A DNA stretch of 64,000 nucleotides from Engraulis encrasicolus. Lineage: Eukaryota; Chordata; Actinopteri; Clupeiformes; Engraulidae. Each line of letters opens with the position of its first letter. Within the stretch, counting starts at the first letter, position 1. Below, in pieces: positions 35,095 to 47,072 of the stretch. The notes under the pieces are model-generated. The model had not been told where the DNA came from and made no database searches. It saw only the letters and a list, made by a program, of their open reading frames with translations. A program made the translations under genes and the position numbers. The DNA lies in assembly GCF_034702125.1 (NCBI RefSeq), contig NC_085878.1, forward strand, positions 16,085,740 through 16,149,739, written 5' to 3'.

Positions 35095-37160
35095 TACTGA
35101 AACTGAGTGCCAAGCACAGACCTAGAGCTGCTTCTGTCAGAAAAACACCCAGAGTTCAAGGTTGATGCTGTCCATGTTCTCCCCAATAGTGCTACTACAG
35201 AGGGAAGCAATGCCTCTGCTTTGGCCTGCTGGGCCCGGAGGCTCTCTGGACTGTGGAGTGACCCTTGGCTGCTCTGAAGCAAGCAACCAATTGCTGCTGG
35301 CACTGTTACCTAAGCAGAGCCTCAGGGCAGAGAGGTGAGACATGGGCACTAAGGGGAAGGTTACTTAAGGGGTGAGTGGTGGGGAGGTGGGGTTAATGGG
35401 ACTGGGAGTTAATGGAGGATGAATGTGCTGGCATATATGTGTGTGTGCATTGGGTGGGGAGACAGGGGCCAAGGGGGAGTGAGGTTATGGGTGTTGGGGT
35501 TGGAGGGGTGCGTGGGCTTGGGCCAGAGTGAGGTTGTGGTGGGGTGGATGACGGGGTGGGGGGAGAGGTGGGTGACAGTGAGGTTGTGGTGGGATGTGGA
35601 TGGTAGAGGGTGGGTAGGGGTGTTAGTACTTAATGGAAAATCCCCAAAATGGAGCCTTTTTCGCCCTCTCAGTGCTCCCACGACTTAAGCGCACGGGGCC
35701 CGCCATTGAAAGCAAGCGGGCACGCCAGCCCCAAGACTAATGTGATCTAAAGAGCTGAAGTAGCGTGAATGGCCTTAAGTCATCACAAGACCGAGAAACT
35801 CTTAAGCGTAATGTACTGTACTGTAGGAGAGAGCGGAGAAGGGGGCATGACTGATACCTCCACTCTTGAGAGCTTGAAGCATGGGGGCTTTAGCGGTCGT
35901 GCAATTAAGGGACATCAGGCACTTATAAAAGTGGATTGCTTTCAGTCGGAGGGAAGCGCGCTGACATTTTGGCTGTGGTACACTGAGGCTTCTCCCCTTT
36001 TAAAAAGTGGCTTGTAAAGTCTACCGCTGGTTGGTTTGACTGACTCATCAAGGGCCTGCCCGCATTTAGTCATATCTAAACAAATCTGGGGTACAACTGC
36101 ATTTGCGCATTATGTCAAGGATGTATGGCTGTGTCGGTTACCCGCTAGGTGCTCAAACTGCCAAAGTTCAGAGAGAGGCATCTGAGATTTAAATGTTATC
36201 ATGAACTTCATATGACTGTCAAAGTTAAGTCATATGCTGCAAATATGTATGCCCAAGTACAGGCACAAGTGCAGGCGCTTATATGCAGTACATTTGTAAT
36301 ATTTATTTATCTACTACCCCTGTGTAAATATTAATATATATTTGATAGCTAAATTGTTTCATGTGTTGCTTTGATACATATGTGGTATTGTTTGTATGAT
36401 AAATAATCATATACCTCCATCCTGTCCATCAATCTGCACGTTTGTGGTGGTGGTGTTGTGCTTCCCTCCTCCCTCTCGCCTCCATTTTTACAAGCTAACA
36501 TAGTTCGCAGCTAGTTATTGCAAGTGTTGAAGCTGGGAGTTTCAACACTTGCTACATAAAAATGTGTTCATTACACAGTTGTGAAACCACAACATTGACA
36601 GGCCCCCGGGCGTAAGCAGATGCTGTGTATCCAGTGCTGTGCTATGGCTTGAATGGATTTGCCTGCTAGTGCGACAGTACACTTGGACTGACAGATGATT
36701 CTATATGCAAGCTGTGCTCTTATGCGCCATACATTGCAGGTATTGGTGGACACTGGGCTCTCTTTCTCTCTTTCTCTTTTGTGTGTTTGTGTGCAAGCTA
36801 CTGTGTGTGTGCGTGTGTGTCTGTGTGTTTGTATGCTAGTGTTCATTGCTTGTGCGCATGTGCAAAAGTGTCTTCCAGGGATCTGTGTGATATGTGTGGT
36901 GTGGTACAGTGCGGCGTGGCTTCGAGAGGAGAGGAGAGGACGAGCAGTCCTGCCGTATGTTCTGCGAGGGAAGTGTTTACGCTAGGCTGTGATTAACACC
37001 GGCCAGGTGCCGTCTTGGCAACGGCGGAGCTGCTGCTGATTTAGACACTCGCACATTCCCTCCGTGGCTGGACGCAGTCATCTATATTTACAGAGCACCG
37101 CGGGCCAACGCGTTGAACTGTTGACCACCATTTATTCTGGGAATGTCTCATAAACAGCGC
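35095..37160. other. Unique sequence; G-rich block and one hairpin
   Basis: 35,350-35,625 is strongly G-rich on the plus strand with repeated GTGAGGTTGTGGTGGG-type phrases (near 35,530 and 35,578). A 12-bp hairpin at 36,520-36,552 is listed separately. 36,770-36,860 is GT-leaning. No gene is supported. Confidence 0.4.
36520..36552. repeat. Perfect 12-bp hairpin
   Basis: GCAAGTGTTGAA and TTCAACACTTGC are separated by a 9-nt loop. It sits in otherwise unique sequence. It could be a chance hairpin, a transposon relic or a terminator-like fold; no function is shown. Confidence 0.85.
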
Positions 37161-37167
37161 TTCTTCA

Positions 37168-37312
37168 TCTGAAAGAGAGAGAGAGAGAGCAAGAGAGAGA
37201 TGAAGAGAGAAATAGAGGGAGAGACATGAAGAGCAAAAGAGAGGGAAATAGAGAGACAGAGAGAGAGAGAGCGAGGGAAAGAGAGAGAAAGAGAAAGACA
37301 GGGAGAATAGAT
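37168..37312. repeat. Imperfect GA-rich purine tract
   Basis: GAGAGA runs with GAAAGA and GGGAAA units. Confidence 0.85.
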
Positions 37313-37550
37313 ATGAGAAGCTGGGTTTAGAATTCCACATGGAGAGAAATTTGGGGTGTCATGACAGGGAAAGGGTGGAGTGGGCGCAGCAAGGTGTGGG
37401 AGCCTTGGCAATCTGCATGAGTGCACATGCCTGTGAGAAGGCCTGTGTGTGTTTGAATGAGTGTGTGTCTGAGTGTGTCTGCACATGACTATGCCGCTGC
37501 CCCCTTATGAAAACGTTCGTGAGTATTTTTTGTGTGTCTTGTGTCCTGCA
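37313..37550. other. Unique sequence, no feature seen
   Basis: Mixed sequence with short GT runs near 37,445-37,480. Confidence 0.4.
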
Positions 37551-37665
37551 GTGAGTGTGTGTATTGCGTGTGTGTATCGATGTGTATGTCAGCCAGCACA
37601 GTGTATTTGTGTGTGTGTGTGTGTGTGGGTGTGTGTGTGGGTGTGGGTGTTTCTCTGTGTGTGAA
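37551..37665. repeat. Imperfect GT repeat
   Basis: GTGT units interrupted by GTATCG, GTCAGCC and GGGTGTGG phrases. Confidence 0.75.
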
Positions 37666-38320
37666 AGAGGTGGTAGTACTGGTAGGGATGTTATATGTGC
37701 ACATGTCTGTGTGCCCCCTTCAACTCTCCAGGGGCGTGACTGGGGTGGTGCGTGACGGTCGGGGGGGCTGCTCGCTTCGGTTTTTCAGTCGGGGGCCCGA
37801 GCCGAGGATTGATACCGCAGACAGCGTTCAGGGGCAGCGCTCCGTGGTCATTAACCCTATCTCCCCCAGTCTAGACAGGAAGGCCCCGCCATACCGTGCC
37901 GTGTGCTGTGCTGTGCTGTGCTGTGCTGCGTCGCGGCCCTCGCAACAACCACAGCCACTGTGCAAAGGCCCCCACGGTCTCTGGCTCCCCAGGGCCCCGG
38001 GTCAGTGCGCTTGAACGCCGGCCTGTGGCCAGCCCGGGCTGTTTGGTGTTCCACTGTTTGTGTTTGTCTGTGTCCGTATATCAATAACCCCGTCAGGTTG
38101 GGTGCTCTTTTGGGTGGCTCTTTTTTGGAGAGGGGTAGGGGGAGAGAGTACTAGGCCGCTTCTCCAGCCCATAGAGTGGCCACGGCTGCTGCTGTACTGT
38201 AGTGGATCCTGCTGGTGTCCTCCTCGCTGCTGCCTCTTGTGATTGGGCCCAGGACTTTTTCCGTGAGAGCTCGGTGAGTGATGGTTAGGCGGCTGACCAA
38301 ATTGCTCAGGAATGCTCAGC
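37666..38320. other. Unique GC-rich sequence with (TGTGC)n run
   Basis: Contains four to five CTGTG/TGTGC units at 37,900-37,927. GC content is high from 37,740 to 38,040. No supported gene. Confidence 0.4.
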
Positions 38321-38442
38321 GTTGTATGTGTGTGTGGAGGGGGAGACGTGCACTATAGCGTGTGTGTGTGCGTGTATGTGTGCGTGTTCGTGTGCGTGTA
38401 TGTGTGCGTGTCCGTGTGTGTGTGGTGTGTGTGTGTGTGTGT
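38321..38442. repeat. Imperfect (GT)n with CGTGTATGTGTG units
   Basis: Alternating GTGTGCGTGTATGTGTGCGT phrases repeat three times near 38,368-38,415. Confidence 0.85.
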
Positions 38443-38805
38443 AGCTTTGACAAGTGCTGGGTGGCGTGCCAGATATGACCGTCTCCATCCTGAGATGCTC
38501 TGCCTGAGATATGAGTCCTGGCGTTGGCTTCCAGCTCATCATTGACTTCTCTTGTCTGTTCAGCCACGTATCCACATGCGATGTGTCTACACATTGTAAT
38601 TGGGAGTAATCTTACGTTTCTAATGCTTTGAATTGGGTGTTGCAATACATAGTCTGAAGGAAATTATGCTTATCCATATGAATGGTTAAAACAGAACAGG
38701 AGGAACAGATTCAGCTTGCACATCCTGACCTGGAGTTGTGTAACATGAACTAAATATTCTGATACATTATATGACCACTGAGTTTATCATTTTTACAACT
38801 GGGAG
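38443..38805. other. Unique sequence, no feature seen
   Basis: Mixed to AT-leaning sequence with no supported feature. Confidence 0.4.
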
Positions 38806-38844
38806 GAGAGACAGGGAGAGAGAGGGAGAGAGAGAAAGAGAGGT

Positions 38845-38900
<56 letters not shown>

Positions 38901-38960
38901 AGAGGGGTGTGTGTCTGTGTGTGTCTGTGTGTGTGTGGTAGAGAAAGCGGGAGGGAGAGA
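38806..38960. repeat. (GA)n microsatellite and GA-rich flanks
   Basis: The pure run of about 25 units is at 38,847-38,896; a GTGTCTGT run follows at about 38,908-38,938. Confidence 0.95.
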
Positions 38961-39747
38961 GAGGTAAACGAATACAGAAAAAGAGGGGAAAGGAAAATGA
39001 CTCCGAGAGGGAGAGAAGAAAGTCTATCCGGGTGTTTTGTAGTCTAAGCCTCCTCATAGACCCGAAGGCCTCCAGGGTTTTGTCAGGAACTACAGATCTC
39101 TCAGCAAAAACAGTCGTCCGCTTAGGCTTCCCCCAACACGGGCCCTGACATACCAAACAACTAGAGGACACTTCCCCATACCTAAAACAAACCCTCACAA
39201 TGTCTACCATGTGAAGCTCGTTAGCGTTGTCTGTTTTAATTGTGAGACAGGAAAATGATATTTGATTTCAGATTTAGATATCTAAGAATGGGGGTGGGGG
39301 GGTATCACCGCTCCCCAAATTTTTTCACTTTGTGTGGAGTTAAAACAGCAGCTCTCGGAGGCGGGAGTGTAATTACAAACACCACATCCTTTCTACACCA
39401 CTAATTACCCTCCGCTATCATTAATTACAGTATTTATTATCACTCAGTTTATCAAGCCAGACAGGGTGTTCCAACCTTCACTGTACTGCACAAAAGAGCC
39501 ATTTAAGTGGCGGTGCCTTCACCTTTCCACCGCTCTCCGTATAAAGAGCTGCATTTACAAGGGCTCTGTTACCTTGATACTTTAGAACTGCGTCACACAG
39601 CGCTCCTCGCGCTCTTGTTTGAACTGAAAACCAACAGCGTGTTTACCTCGGTTAAGTGGGGGTAATTTTATCTTTTTTTTCCTCAAAGCCACATACATTT
39701 CAACCTATTAAAATTATATATTTTTTCTGAGCCTGAAGACTGCGAGT

Positions 39748-39750
<3 letters not shown>
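38961..39750. other. Unique sequence; possible conserved non-coding block at 39,360-39,640
   Basis: 39,370-39,460 holds several homeodomain-type cores (GTAATTACAAA, CTAATTACC, CATTAATTACAG). The surrounding 280 bp are repeat-free and balanced in composition. This is the sort of sequence seen in developmental enhancers, but conservation is untested. Confidence 0.3.

Positions 39751-39811
<61 letters not shown>
39751..39811. repeat. (GA)n microsatellite
   Basis: About 30 uninterrupted AG units. Confidence 0.97.
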
Positions 39812-39815
<4 letters not shown>

Positions 39816-40189
39816 CGAATGAGGGGAGTGTGGGAGCCCCTTCCCCTTACCCCTTCCCGCGGTCGGTGGTCTGCCGTGGCCAGTGGAGGGGAGAGCGGGA
39901 GCTACAAAAATAAACTCTACCTTCTGGCGGCAAGGGTGGCCCGTGCCATTCTTGGTTGGGGACGCGGGCCTCTGGTAAGTGTAAGACCTGTCACTGCACT
40001 GCACACACACACACACACACACACACTTTCTTACTCCCAAACCACCACCATCACCACCATCATCCCCAGCACCATTACACCCCAGCCCCTAACCCCCACC
40101 TCTTATGCTCCCTGTGGCTCTCCCTTGAGGGAGGTCTGGTCCAGAGATGCAAGCACACACACACCCGCGCACACAGACACGCACGCACG

Positions 40190-40232
<43 letters not shown>

Positions 40233-40790
40233 GTGGATGGTGATGAGGGGGGGTCAACAGCCGCCAAAGAGAGAAAGAGAAGAAGAGACGCATTCCCAGA
40301 ATTCTTATAGAGTGGCAGCCTGAACATAGAAGGCATGCTGGGATTGGGGCTCTGCTCTGCTATCGCCAAGTCTGGCCTGGAGGAAGAGCAGCACCTCCCC
40401 GGAAAAAAAATGCTCAAGCGGACATAGACAACATCTCTTAAAACATATCCTTCCTTCATACAGGCACGCATACGCCAAAGCCCACCCCCCATACCCACCC
40501 CACCACTTGATATCCTCACTGCGCCCCCTTTGCTTGACACCCTCTGCCCCATCCAGAACCACTAGCCCAACCCTCACCTCAGCCCACCCCCCACTCCCCT
40601 TCCCTGGTAGAGGGAGCACACAGCTGCACAGTGTCTCGCCCAGGCAGCTCTTAGTGGACTTGGCGTGCTCTGACAAAATCCATTCGGTGATGAAGCTGTG
40701 ATTAGAGTGATAGGTCCCGGACTTACGATGTTGGCTCTGAGCGTTGGCTGTGTGCACAGCTGCACACTGCATCATCTCCATCTTTCCTGC

Positions 40791-40792
<2 letters not shown>
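39812..40792. other. Unique sequence with two short (CA)n arrays
   Basis: CA arrays at 40,003-40,025 and 40,191-40,229. ACCACCATCACC-type triplets lie at 40,041-40,070. 40,460-40,610 is C-rich. No supported gene. Confidence 0.5.

Positions 40793-40864
<72 letters not shown>
40793..40864. repeat. (CT)n microsatellite
   Basis: About 30 CT units. CT-rich sequence continues to about 40,960. Confidence 0.97.
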
Positions 40865-40870
<6 letters not shown>

Positions 40871-40982
40871 CGTGTCTGTCCTCCCCCCATCTGTCTGTCT
40901 CTCCATCTCTCTTCCTCTCTTCATCTCTCCCTGGACTTCTGACTTTTCCTCACTCTCTTTGTATATCACACCTCTATGAGTT

Positions 40983-41199
<217 letters not shown>

Positions 41200-41985
41200 A
41201 ATGAATAGTATTTGTATTTTTTAGAACAGATTTGTCTCGCCACTTACCTTTTTGAAAGGTAAGATGAGGGTACATTTAAAAGATGCAGGAAAACATTGTC
41301 TAATTTGTCATGTTCATTTTGTCCACACACTGGTTTCGGAACATTTGTATCTCAATATAAAATCGTAGGCCGTCTGCGGTCTAAGGGTTTGGCAGCAGGT
41401 AGCGGTGGGATACAGGGTAATAGAAGTTGACATCAGGACTTATTTCTGCTACAATCCTCCGGGTTGTTCAATGAAATCCAATCTCATTAAAACGATCAGC
41501 AAATGAAAATGACCTGCTGAACTCCAGTCAGACTCAATGCAAACCAAATGTGCGTTCGGCTAAAAAACTCCCTTGGCATAATTTTGTTCGCTCGTTTGAG
41601 ATGCTCAGAAAAATCTCCACAGTGAGATAGTTTTTCCATGCCCACTCATACATCCACATTTTTTCGATCTAATCTCTAAAAATGTGGCCTAGTTTTAAAT
41701 GATAAAATGTGTAAGCCGCAGAATGAAAAAAGAACACAAAACACCGAAAAGGCTTGCTTGTTTCCAAAGCCGTCAATGCTCCAAAATCCTTGTGTGGTTC
41801 AGACCATTTCGTGCTGTGGAGCTGAAAACGTATATGTCAGTGAGGGAATGCTAGTAGTTGAGAGAATACTCATACTTTTTCTGACCACCAGTTGTCCTTT
41901 TTGAAGGTTTTGATTAGCACAGTGTCTTTTTGCCTGTTTCGACTTCCCATTTCAACATCATGCCATCATTGTGCTGTTTTTCTGT
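41200..41985. other. Unique AT-leaning sequence
   Basis: No repeat, transposon end or recognisable reading frame. Confidence 0.4.
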
Positions 41986-41990
41986 ATTTA

Positions 41991-42070
41991 TGTGTGTGTG
42001 TGTGTGCGTGCATGCGTGTGTGTGCATGCGTGTGTGTGTGAATGCGGGCATGTGTGTGTGTGTGTATGCG
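41991..42070. repeat. Imperfect (GT)n with GCATGCGTGT units
   Basis: GT runs are separated by three CATGCGTGTGTG-type phrases. Confidence 0.85.
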
Positions 42071-42318
42071 TCATTGGTTGGTTTGGGAGGTGGGTTGTTA
42101 GCTTCTGCAGTGTCGTATTATATCTAATGCGCTTTGGCTCTGGTGAAAAATATTTGAAGTGGGTCATTGCTTAAATGACTGCATGTAAAACAGGAATGGC
42201 AGCCTTTTGGAAAATGAGGTTGAAGCACAGCTGTTCGGTCCAGTTGATTGGTTTGTAGCGGTAGACAGAAGGGGCTTGCGTGCAAATGATGTGGTTCACT
42301 TGACTCACACCGACAGCT
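42071..42318. other. Unique sequence, no feature seen
   Basis: Short stretch between GT arrays. Confidence 0.4.
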
Positions 42319-42438
42319 TTCTGTGTGTGTGTGTGTGTCTGTGTCTGTGTGTGTATGTGAGTGGTGAGTGTGTGAGCGTGGGTGTTGTTTTACTATGAGT
42401 GTGTTTATGTAATACCTCGCTGTTTGAAGGTGTATGCC

Positions 42439-42532
<94 letters not shown>

Positions 42533-42625
42533 TGTGCGTGCGTGTGCGTGTGCGTGCGCGTACGTGTACGTGTACGTGTGTGCGTGTACGTGTGTACGTG
42601 TGTACGTGTGTACGTGTGTGTGTAC
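42319..42625. repeat. (GT)n arrays followed by GTGTAC/GTACGT repeats
   Basis: A small GT run (42,319-42,365) precedes a 43-unit GT array (42,442-42,528). A 97-bp tail is built from GCGTGT, TACGTG and GTGTACGT units and is almost perfectly alternating purine-pyrimidine. Confidence 0.96.
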
Positions 42626-43226
42626 TCATACACGTTTTCATCACTCCTGTTTGTTTGCCCATGTGTCATGCCATGTAAATGTGCGTGGGGTTTGCTTGTG
42701 ATTGAACGTAAATACAACAAAAAAATCATTTGTCACTCTGAGGAGGTAAAAAGGAACGAAGCAAAGACAATGTGTGGCAAGAAAAACCAGAGCACAAAAT
42801 GTAACTAAAGAGAAAGAGAGGTGGAGAAAAAGAGAGAGAATGAGTGGGAGAGAAAGAGAGAGAGCATTCGAACATCTGCATGCTGGCTCTTTGTCATCAC
42901 CTCCTATCACTCTCATTAGTGTAATCATTACCTCCATCATCACCCAGCTTTCACCTCATGAGGGCTCTCCTGTGTCAAGAACCGGGGTTTCTCTCTACTC
43001 GATTCTGTTCTGCTCTGCTGACCAGTCTCTGCAGTATGCAGGGGTGGATTGATGGACAGAAGGGTCCCAAAGCGCCAGGACATACTGCCCCCCCCCACCC
43101 CCCAACCCCCCAGGTGGTTGCCCAGAGGCACCAAGCCATGCCCATTTCCCCATCCAACCATGCAGTTGCTCACCTCGCCTGCCCCAGTTGCCTGCACTGC
43201 CTGCTTGGACTGCCTTAGCCATCCAT
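42626..43226. other. Unique sequence with a purine-rich patch
   Basis: 42,805-42,870 is GA-rich, and 43,088-43,112 is a poly-C stretch. No gene is supported. Confidence 0.4.
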
Positions 43227-43236
43227 GCAGCAGCTC

Positions 43237-43829
43237 AGCCTGATCTCCAAAAATTCCGTGCTCCTGGACACGGAATTGTTTTCCGTGATGGGCACACAGA
43301 AGTGCTTTCTATAGGCTACTACCACAGCACTGAGTAACTCTATCATTAGAAAATACATGCCAAATGCTAATCCTAAACAAAATAATGCTATAGCAATTTA
43401 AGTTGTGCCCTGACCAAAACATTCCCTAACCTTAACCTGTCATTAAAGACATATTTTTGAGAAATACCTTTTCCAGTTGGTTGCTAGGCTATCAATTTCA
43501 TATAATGAATGAAAGAAAACTAGCTGTGCCCAGACCAAAACAATCCCTAACCCTAACCTGTCAGTAGGAAATGTTTTTTTTTAGAAAAAATATTTAAAAT
43601 TAGAAAATTCCTGAGAAAACACAAGACTCTGGAAACATAGAGCTGTGGGAGTAGCCTACAGAGAGAGCACTTCTCTGTGTCCATCACGGAAAACAATTCC
43701 GTGTCCAGGAGCACGGAAACAATTCCGTGTCCAGGAGCACGGAATTATGGCAAAATCCGTGCTCCTGGACACGGATTTTGTGCCCTTAACATCCGTGTCC
43801 AGGAGCACAGAATTTTTGGAGATCATGTT
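43237..43829. mobile_element. Foldback element with repeated GTGTCCAGGAGCACGGA motif
   Basis: The left end starts AGCCTGATCTCCAAAAATTC; the right end ends with the matching inverse GAATTTTTGGAGATCATGTT. The arms stay complementary for about 80 bp, through a GTAGCCTA phrase. The motif GTGTCCAGGAGCACGGA or its complement occurs five times. The interior has two copies of GACCAAAACAWTCCCTAACC (near 43,416 and 43,533). A 10-bp repeat GCAGCAGCTC lies on both sides (43,227-43,236 and 43,830-43,839), possibly the target duplication. No coding capacity is seen; the superfamily is open. Confidence 0.8.
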
Positions 43830-43839
43830 GCAGCAGCTC

Positions 43840-44215
43840 CTGGTGAAATAATGGTGCTGGATGATGACGACCATTATCTTATCAGAGTCTAGCTGGCGCT
43901 GTCTGCTGCAGTGACTGGGGAAGGGTCACTGGCTGGGCTCTGACTTTTGGCCCCTGGGGCCCCCGGGTGGGGGTGAGGGGCAGGTTGAGGTGAGGTGAGG
44001 TGAGGTGGTGGGGGTGCAGAGAGGGGTTAGTGGTGGAGGTCACATAGGGTTAGGGGGCTGCCACTGGTACGGAGAGGGCAGCACTGCATTAGGGTGTTGG
44101 GTGGGTTGGTTTGTGGGTAAATTGGGGGGAGGGAGGGTGAATGCAGTTTACATAGAGGGTATGCTGACTGTTGACAAAAATGAACACACCCTCTCAGACC
44201 CCTTCTAATTGTGCA
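43840..44215. other. Unique G-rich sequence
   Basis: Contains four GAGGT units (about 43,987-44,006) and G-rich runs. No gene. Confidence 0.4.
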
Positions 44216-44236
44216 TGCACACACACTCGTGCACGG

Positions 44237-44328
<92 letters not shown>
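44216..44328. repeat. (CA)n microsatellite
   Basis: About 44 perfect CA units (44,241-44,328) after imperfect ones. Confidence 0.97.
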
Positions 44329-44330
<2 letters not shown>

Positions 44331-44538
44331 TGATTTATTACACAGTATAACTCTATCCCCTCTATGCTCCTCTGTCATGGAGACACACCTACACACCTAC
44401 ATATCTGCACACACATACACACTTGTGTGACTCATTGGCACGTTGACTCTCATTCCCCTTTTTGCTTTCTTTCTGACACGCACTCAAGTACTCACAAACT
44501 CCTTACACACTCAAGCCCACACATACACACATATTCAT

Positions 44539-44546
<8 letters not shown>
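44329..44546. other. Unique sequence with scattered CA units
   Basis: Short CACACC/CACACT phrases only. Confidence 0.4.
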
Positions 44547-44632
<86 letters not shown>

Positions 44633-44642
44633 CCTCTCTCTG
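44547..44642. repeat. (CT)n microsatellite
   Basis: About 40 CT units, ending in CCTCCCTCTC. Confidence 0.97.
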
Positions 44643-45010
44643 CTTTTTGACTGTTATCCTTTTTCTGCTCCTAATTGCCTGTAATTTGCTCGTTGAAAGA
44701 ATCCCCCGCTTGTCTGGCCTCTTGACGCTGCTGTAACCAGAGCTCCCAGGAGGAAGACGACAACTCATTTGGCTAATGCTCAGAAACACACACGCTCGCC
44801 TCACTCGCCTCGCTCACTCACGGATAATTATGGAGACAGACTTATTTCATTTCATTTCATTTTTTCTTCTTCTCTCTCTTTGGGGGGCAGCGCTGTATGA
44901 TTGGGGCTCGGACAAGTTCTTGGTCAAATATATACCCCGACCCCGACCGCCACCCAACTAGCCCACCCATTCCACCACCATCGCTCCATATAGACCACTC
45001 CACCCAGCCG
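44643..45010. other. Unique sequence, no feature seen
   Basis: Includes three ATTTC units near 44,846-44,860. No gene. Confidence 0.4.
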
Positions 45011-45204
<194 letters not shown>

Positions 45205-45590
45205 GGGGAGAGGGAGGAGTTTTTCTTCAGGACTCTTGTGAGGTGTACAGGAAGTGTTACAGGAAGTGTTTCAGCAGCTGATAGAAGAGTAAGAGTGCGT
45301 TTTAATATGCGACCTTGCCTCCTCCACTTGCTTCTCGTCATGATGACATCACTGACAACAGCATTATATTTCAATATCTTGCAAAAGCTCAATTGTAAAG
45401 TCTTTTTCTCATTTGCAATTGGGATGGTGAATGAAAAACAGTCCCTCAAAAGTTGTTGTGGCGAGGCTGACAGCTGGGAAACTTTATCGTTTTCTCCACG
45501 GAGGAGGGGCCAGGAGGCGGGACGAGGAGACAAGCACAAGTGGAGGAGGCAAGGTCACATATTGGGATGCACCCTATGACTATTTAAATT
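45205..45590. other. Unique sequence, no feature seen
   Basis: Mixed sequence with two AGGAAGTGTT phrases near 45,250 and 45,262. No supported gene. Confidence 0.4.
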
Positions 45591-45870
45591 CAGAGGCATC
45601 AAAAGTAAAAGTAAAGAAAGTGATTCACAATTTCCTTTCAGCACAGGTAATCAGTAGACCTGTTTACTTGTCTTACGATCAGCTGACTCTGAGCTGGTTG
45701 GGTCAAATTTGTTGTGGGTTCTTGGTAGGTTTTTAGTGTTATTCCAGTAACAACGCAGTCTAGGCACCTCATTTGGTACAATGGAGTAACTGGTTTAACA
45801 GCTATGTAATATCACATGCTAGTGTTGTAGTACTTACACCATGAATTTACTTTTACTTTTGACACCTCTG
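45591..45870. mobile_element. Short inverted-repeat element (CAGAGG...AAAAGTAAAAGTAAA)
   Basis: The left end CAGAGGCATCAAAAGTAAAA and the right end (reverse complement CAGAGGTGTCAAAAGTAAAA) match at 18 of 20 bases. The interior is non-coding. I found no matching duplication in the flanks, so either the ends are slightly off or the duplication has decayed. It is probably a hAT-like MITE. Confidence 0.7.
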
Positions 45871-46107
45871 ATCTGACTGTTTTCCCCAAATCAGAATGGT
45901 CGAAGGTCACTTTCTTCACATGAAAATTAGGATGATAATTCTTTTAACATAATTGTATTTACTACACAAGAAGATAAATGAATAAAATTAGGTACCTAAG
46001 ACCATTGCCATGTCTCTACACTTGAGTCACACTTGAGATTCTGATGAGGATGTGGCAGAAGGTCAAAACATTTACAATTAATTTTTCCTGAGCTGCACTG
46101 GTCAACT

Positions 46108-46198
46108 TTAGCCTGGGAACTCCCATACTGCCTTTAGTTCTACACAATCGTTTCGATCTGAAAGACACTTGTGATTAGGTCTGGTGTTAACCAGGCAA
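46108..46198. mobile_element. 91-bp inverted-repeat MITE
   Basis: The left end TTTAGCCTGG faces the right end CCAGGCAA. The flanks GGTCAACT (46,100-46,107) and GGTCAACC (46,199-46,206) match at 7 of 8 positions, consistent with a hAT-size duplication. The interior is non-coding. Confidence 0.6.
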
Positions 46199-46206
46199 GG
46201 TCAACC

Positions 46207-46980
46207 TTCCTTTTTGCTTGAATTAGTGCTCTTTCGATGAAGCACCAGATAGCGAACCACCTGAATATGTCTTGCTCTGTCTATGATTTATAGTTTAGAT
46301 TTCATAATTTGTCAGTTCATTAATAATGCTTATGTGAAGTTGTGTCTGGTTGGATCTTTGTAAATATTTGTTTTGCGCACTCTACTCCAGCATCCTCTGT
46401 TAGCAAAATCACTCGCAGTTGTCTCAGATTTTTCTCCTTACATTTACATTTTAGTGGTTTTAAAAATAAGACTTTCATATTGTCAAATTAAAATTTAAAT
46501 GTTGAAAAAGATAAATAATATCAAATAAAAAAGATAAATCAAGTCACAAGAACACAGCCCGCATGCGTAGTTAGTCGTAGGCAGCGCTTGGGCTGTTAAT
46601 GAAAGCTGCAGATGAATTAAAGTCTCATTACATTGGCAACTGCATTCTTTCCCTGTGCGTCACCCTCGGAGGAACTGTATGCTCTGCTCTGCTGTGTGTG
46701 TGTTCCCTCTCTCTCTCGGTGGCAAGGTCTCTGGGAATAGCATCCAGCTGTCTTGCTGACTGCCATGATGACAATAAGGCTCACTTTTCTGGGCCTGGCC
46801 AGAAGACACGGCCGCAGCGTGGCAGAGCCAGGCCGCACCTCATGGAAGCAGGAGCATCACACACACACCCCCCCACCCCCCAGCCTGTATCCGACTCAGG
46901 ATCCCCCCCACGCCACGCTGGTTTTGCAACGTTTATGTCATTTCCATCCGTCTTTCACGCTCCTCTCTCTTCCCTCTCTG
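46207..46980. other. Unique sequence, no feature seen
   Basis: AT-rich to 46,560, then balanced. Nothing supported. Confidence 0.4.
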
Positions 46981-47072
46981 TCTTTTTTGATGTCTTTCCT
47001 CTTCTCCCATCTTACCCTCCTTTCTTTTTTTTCTTCTTCTTCTTCTCCTTCCTCTTCTTTCTGCGGCAGAAT
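46981..47072. repeat. Pyrimidine-rich tract with (TTC)n
   Basis: Includes about six TTC/TCT triplets at 47,030-47,048. A good acceptor-like CTGCGGCAG follows at 47,069, but no donor lies nearby. Confidence 0.7.
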
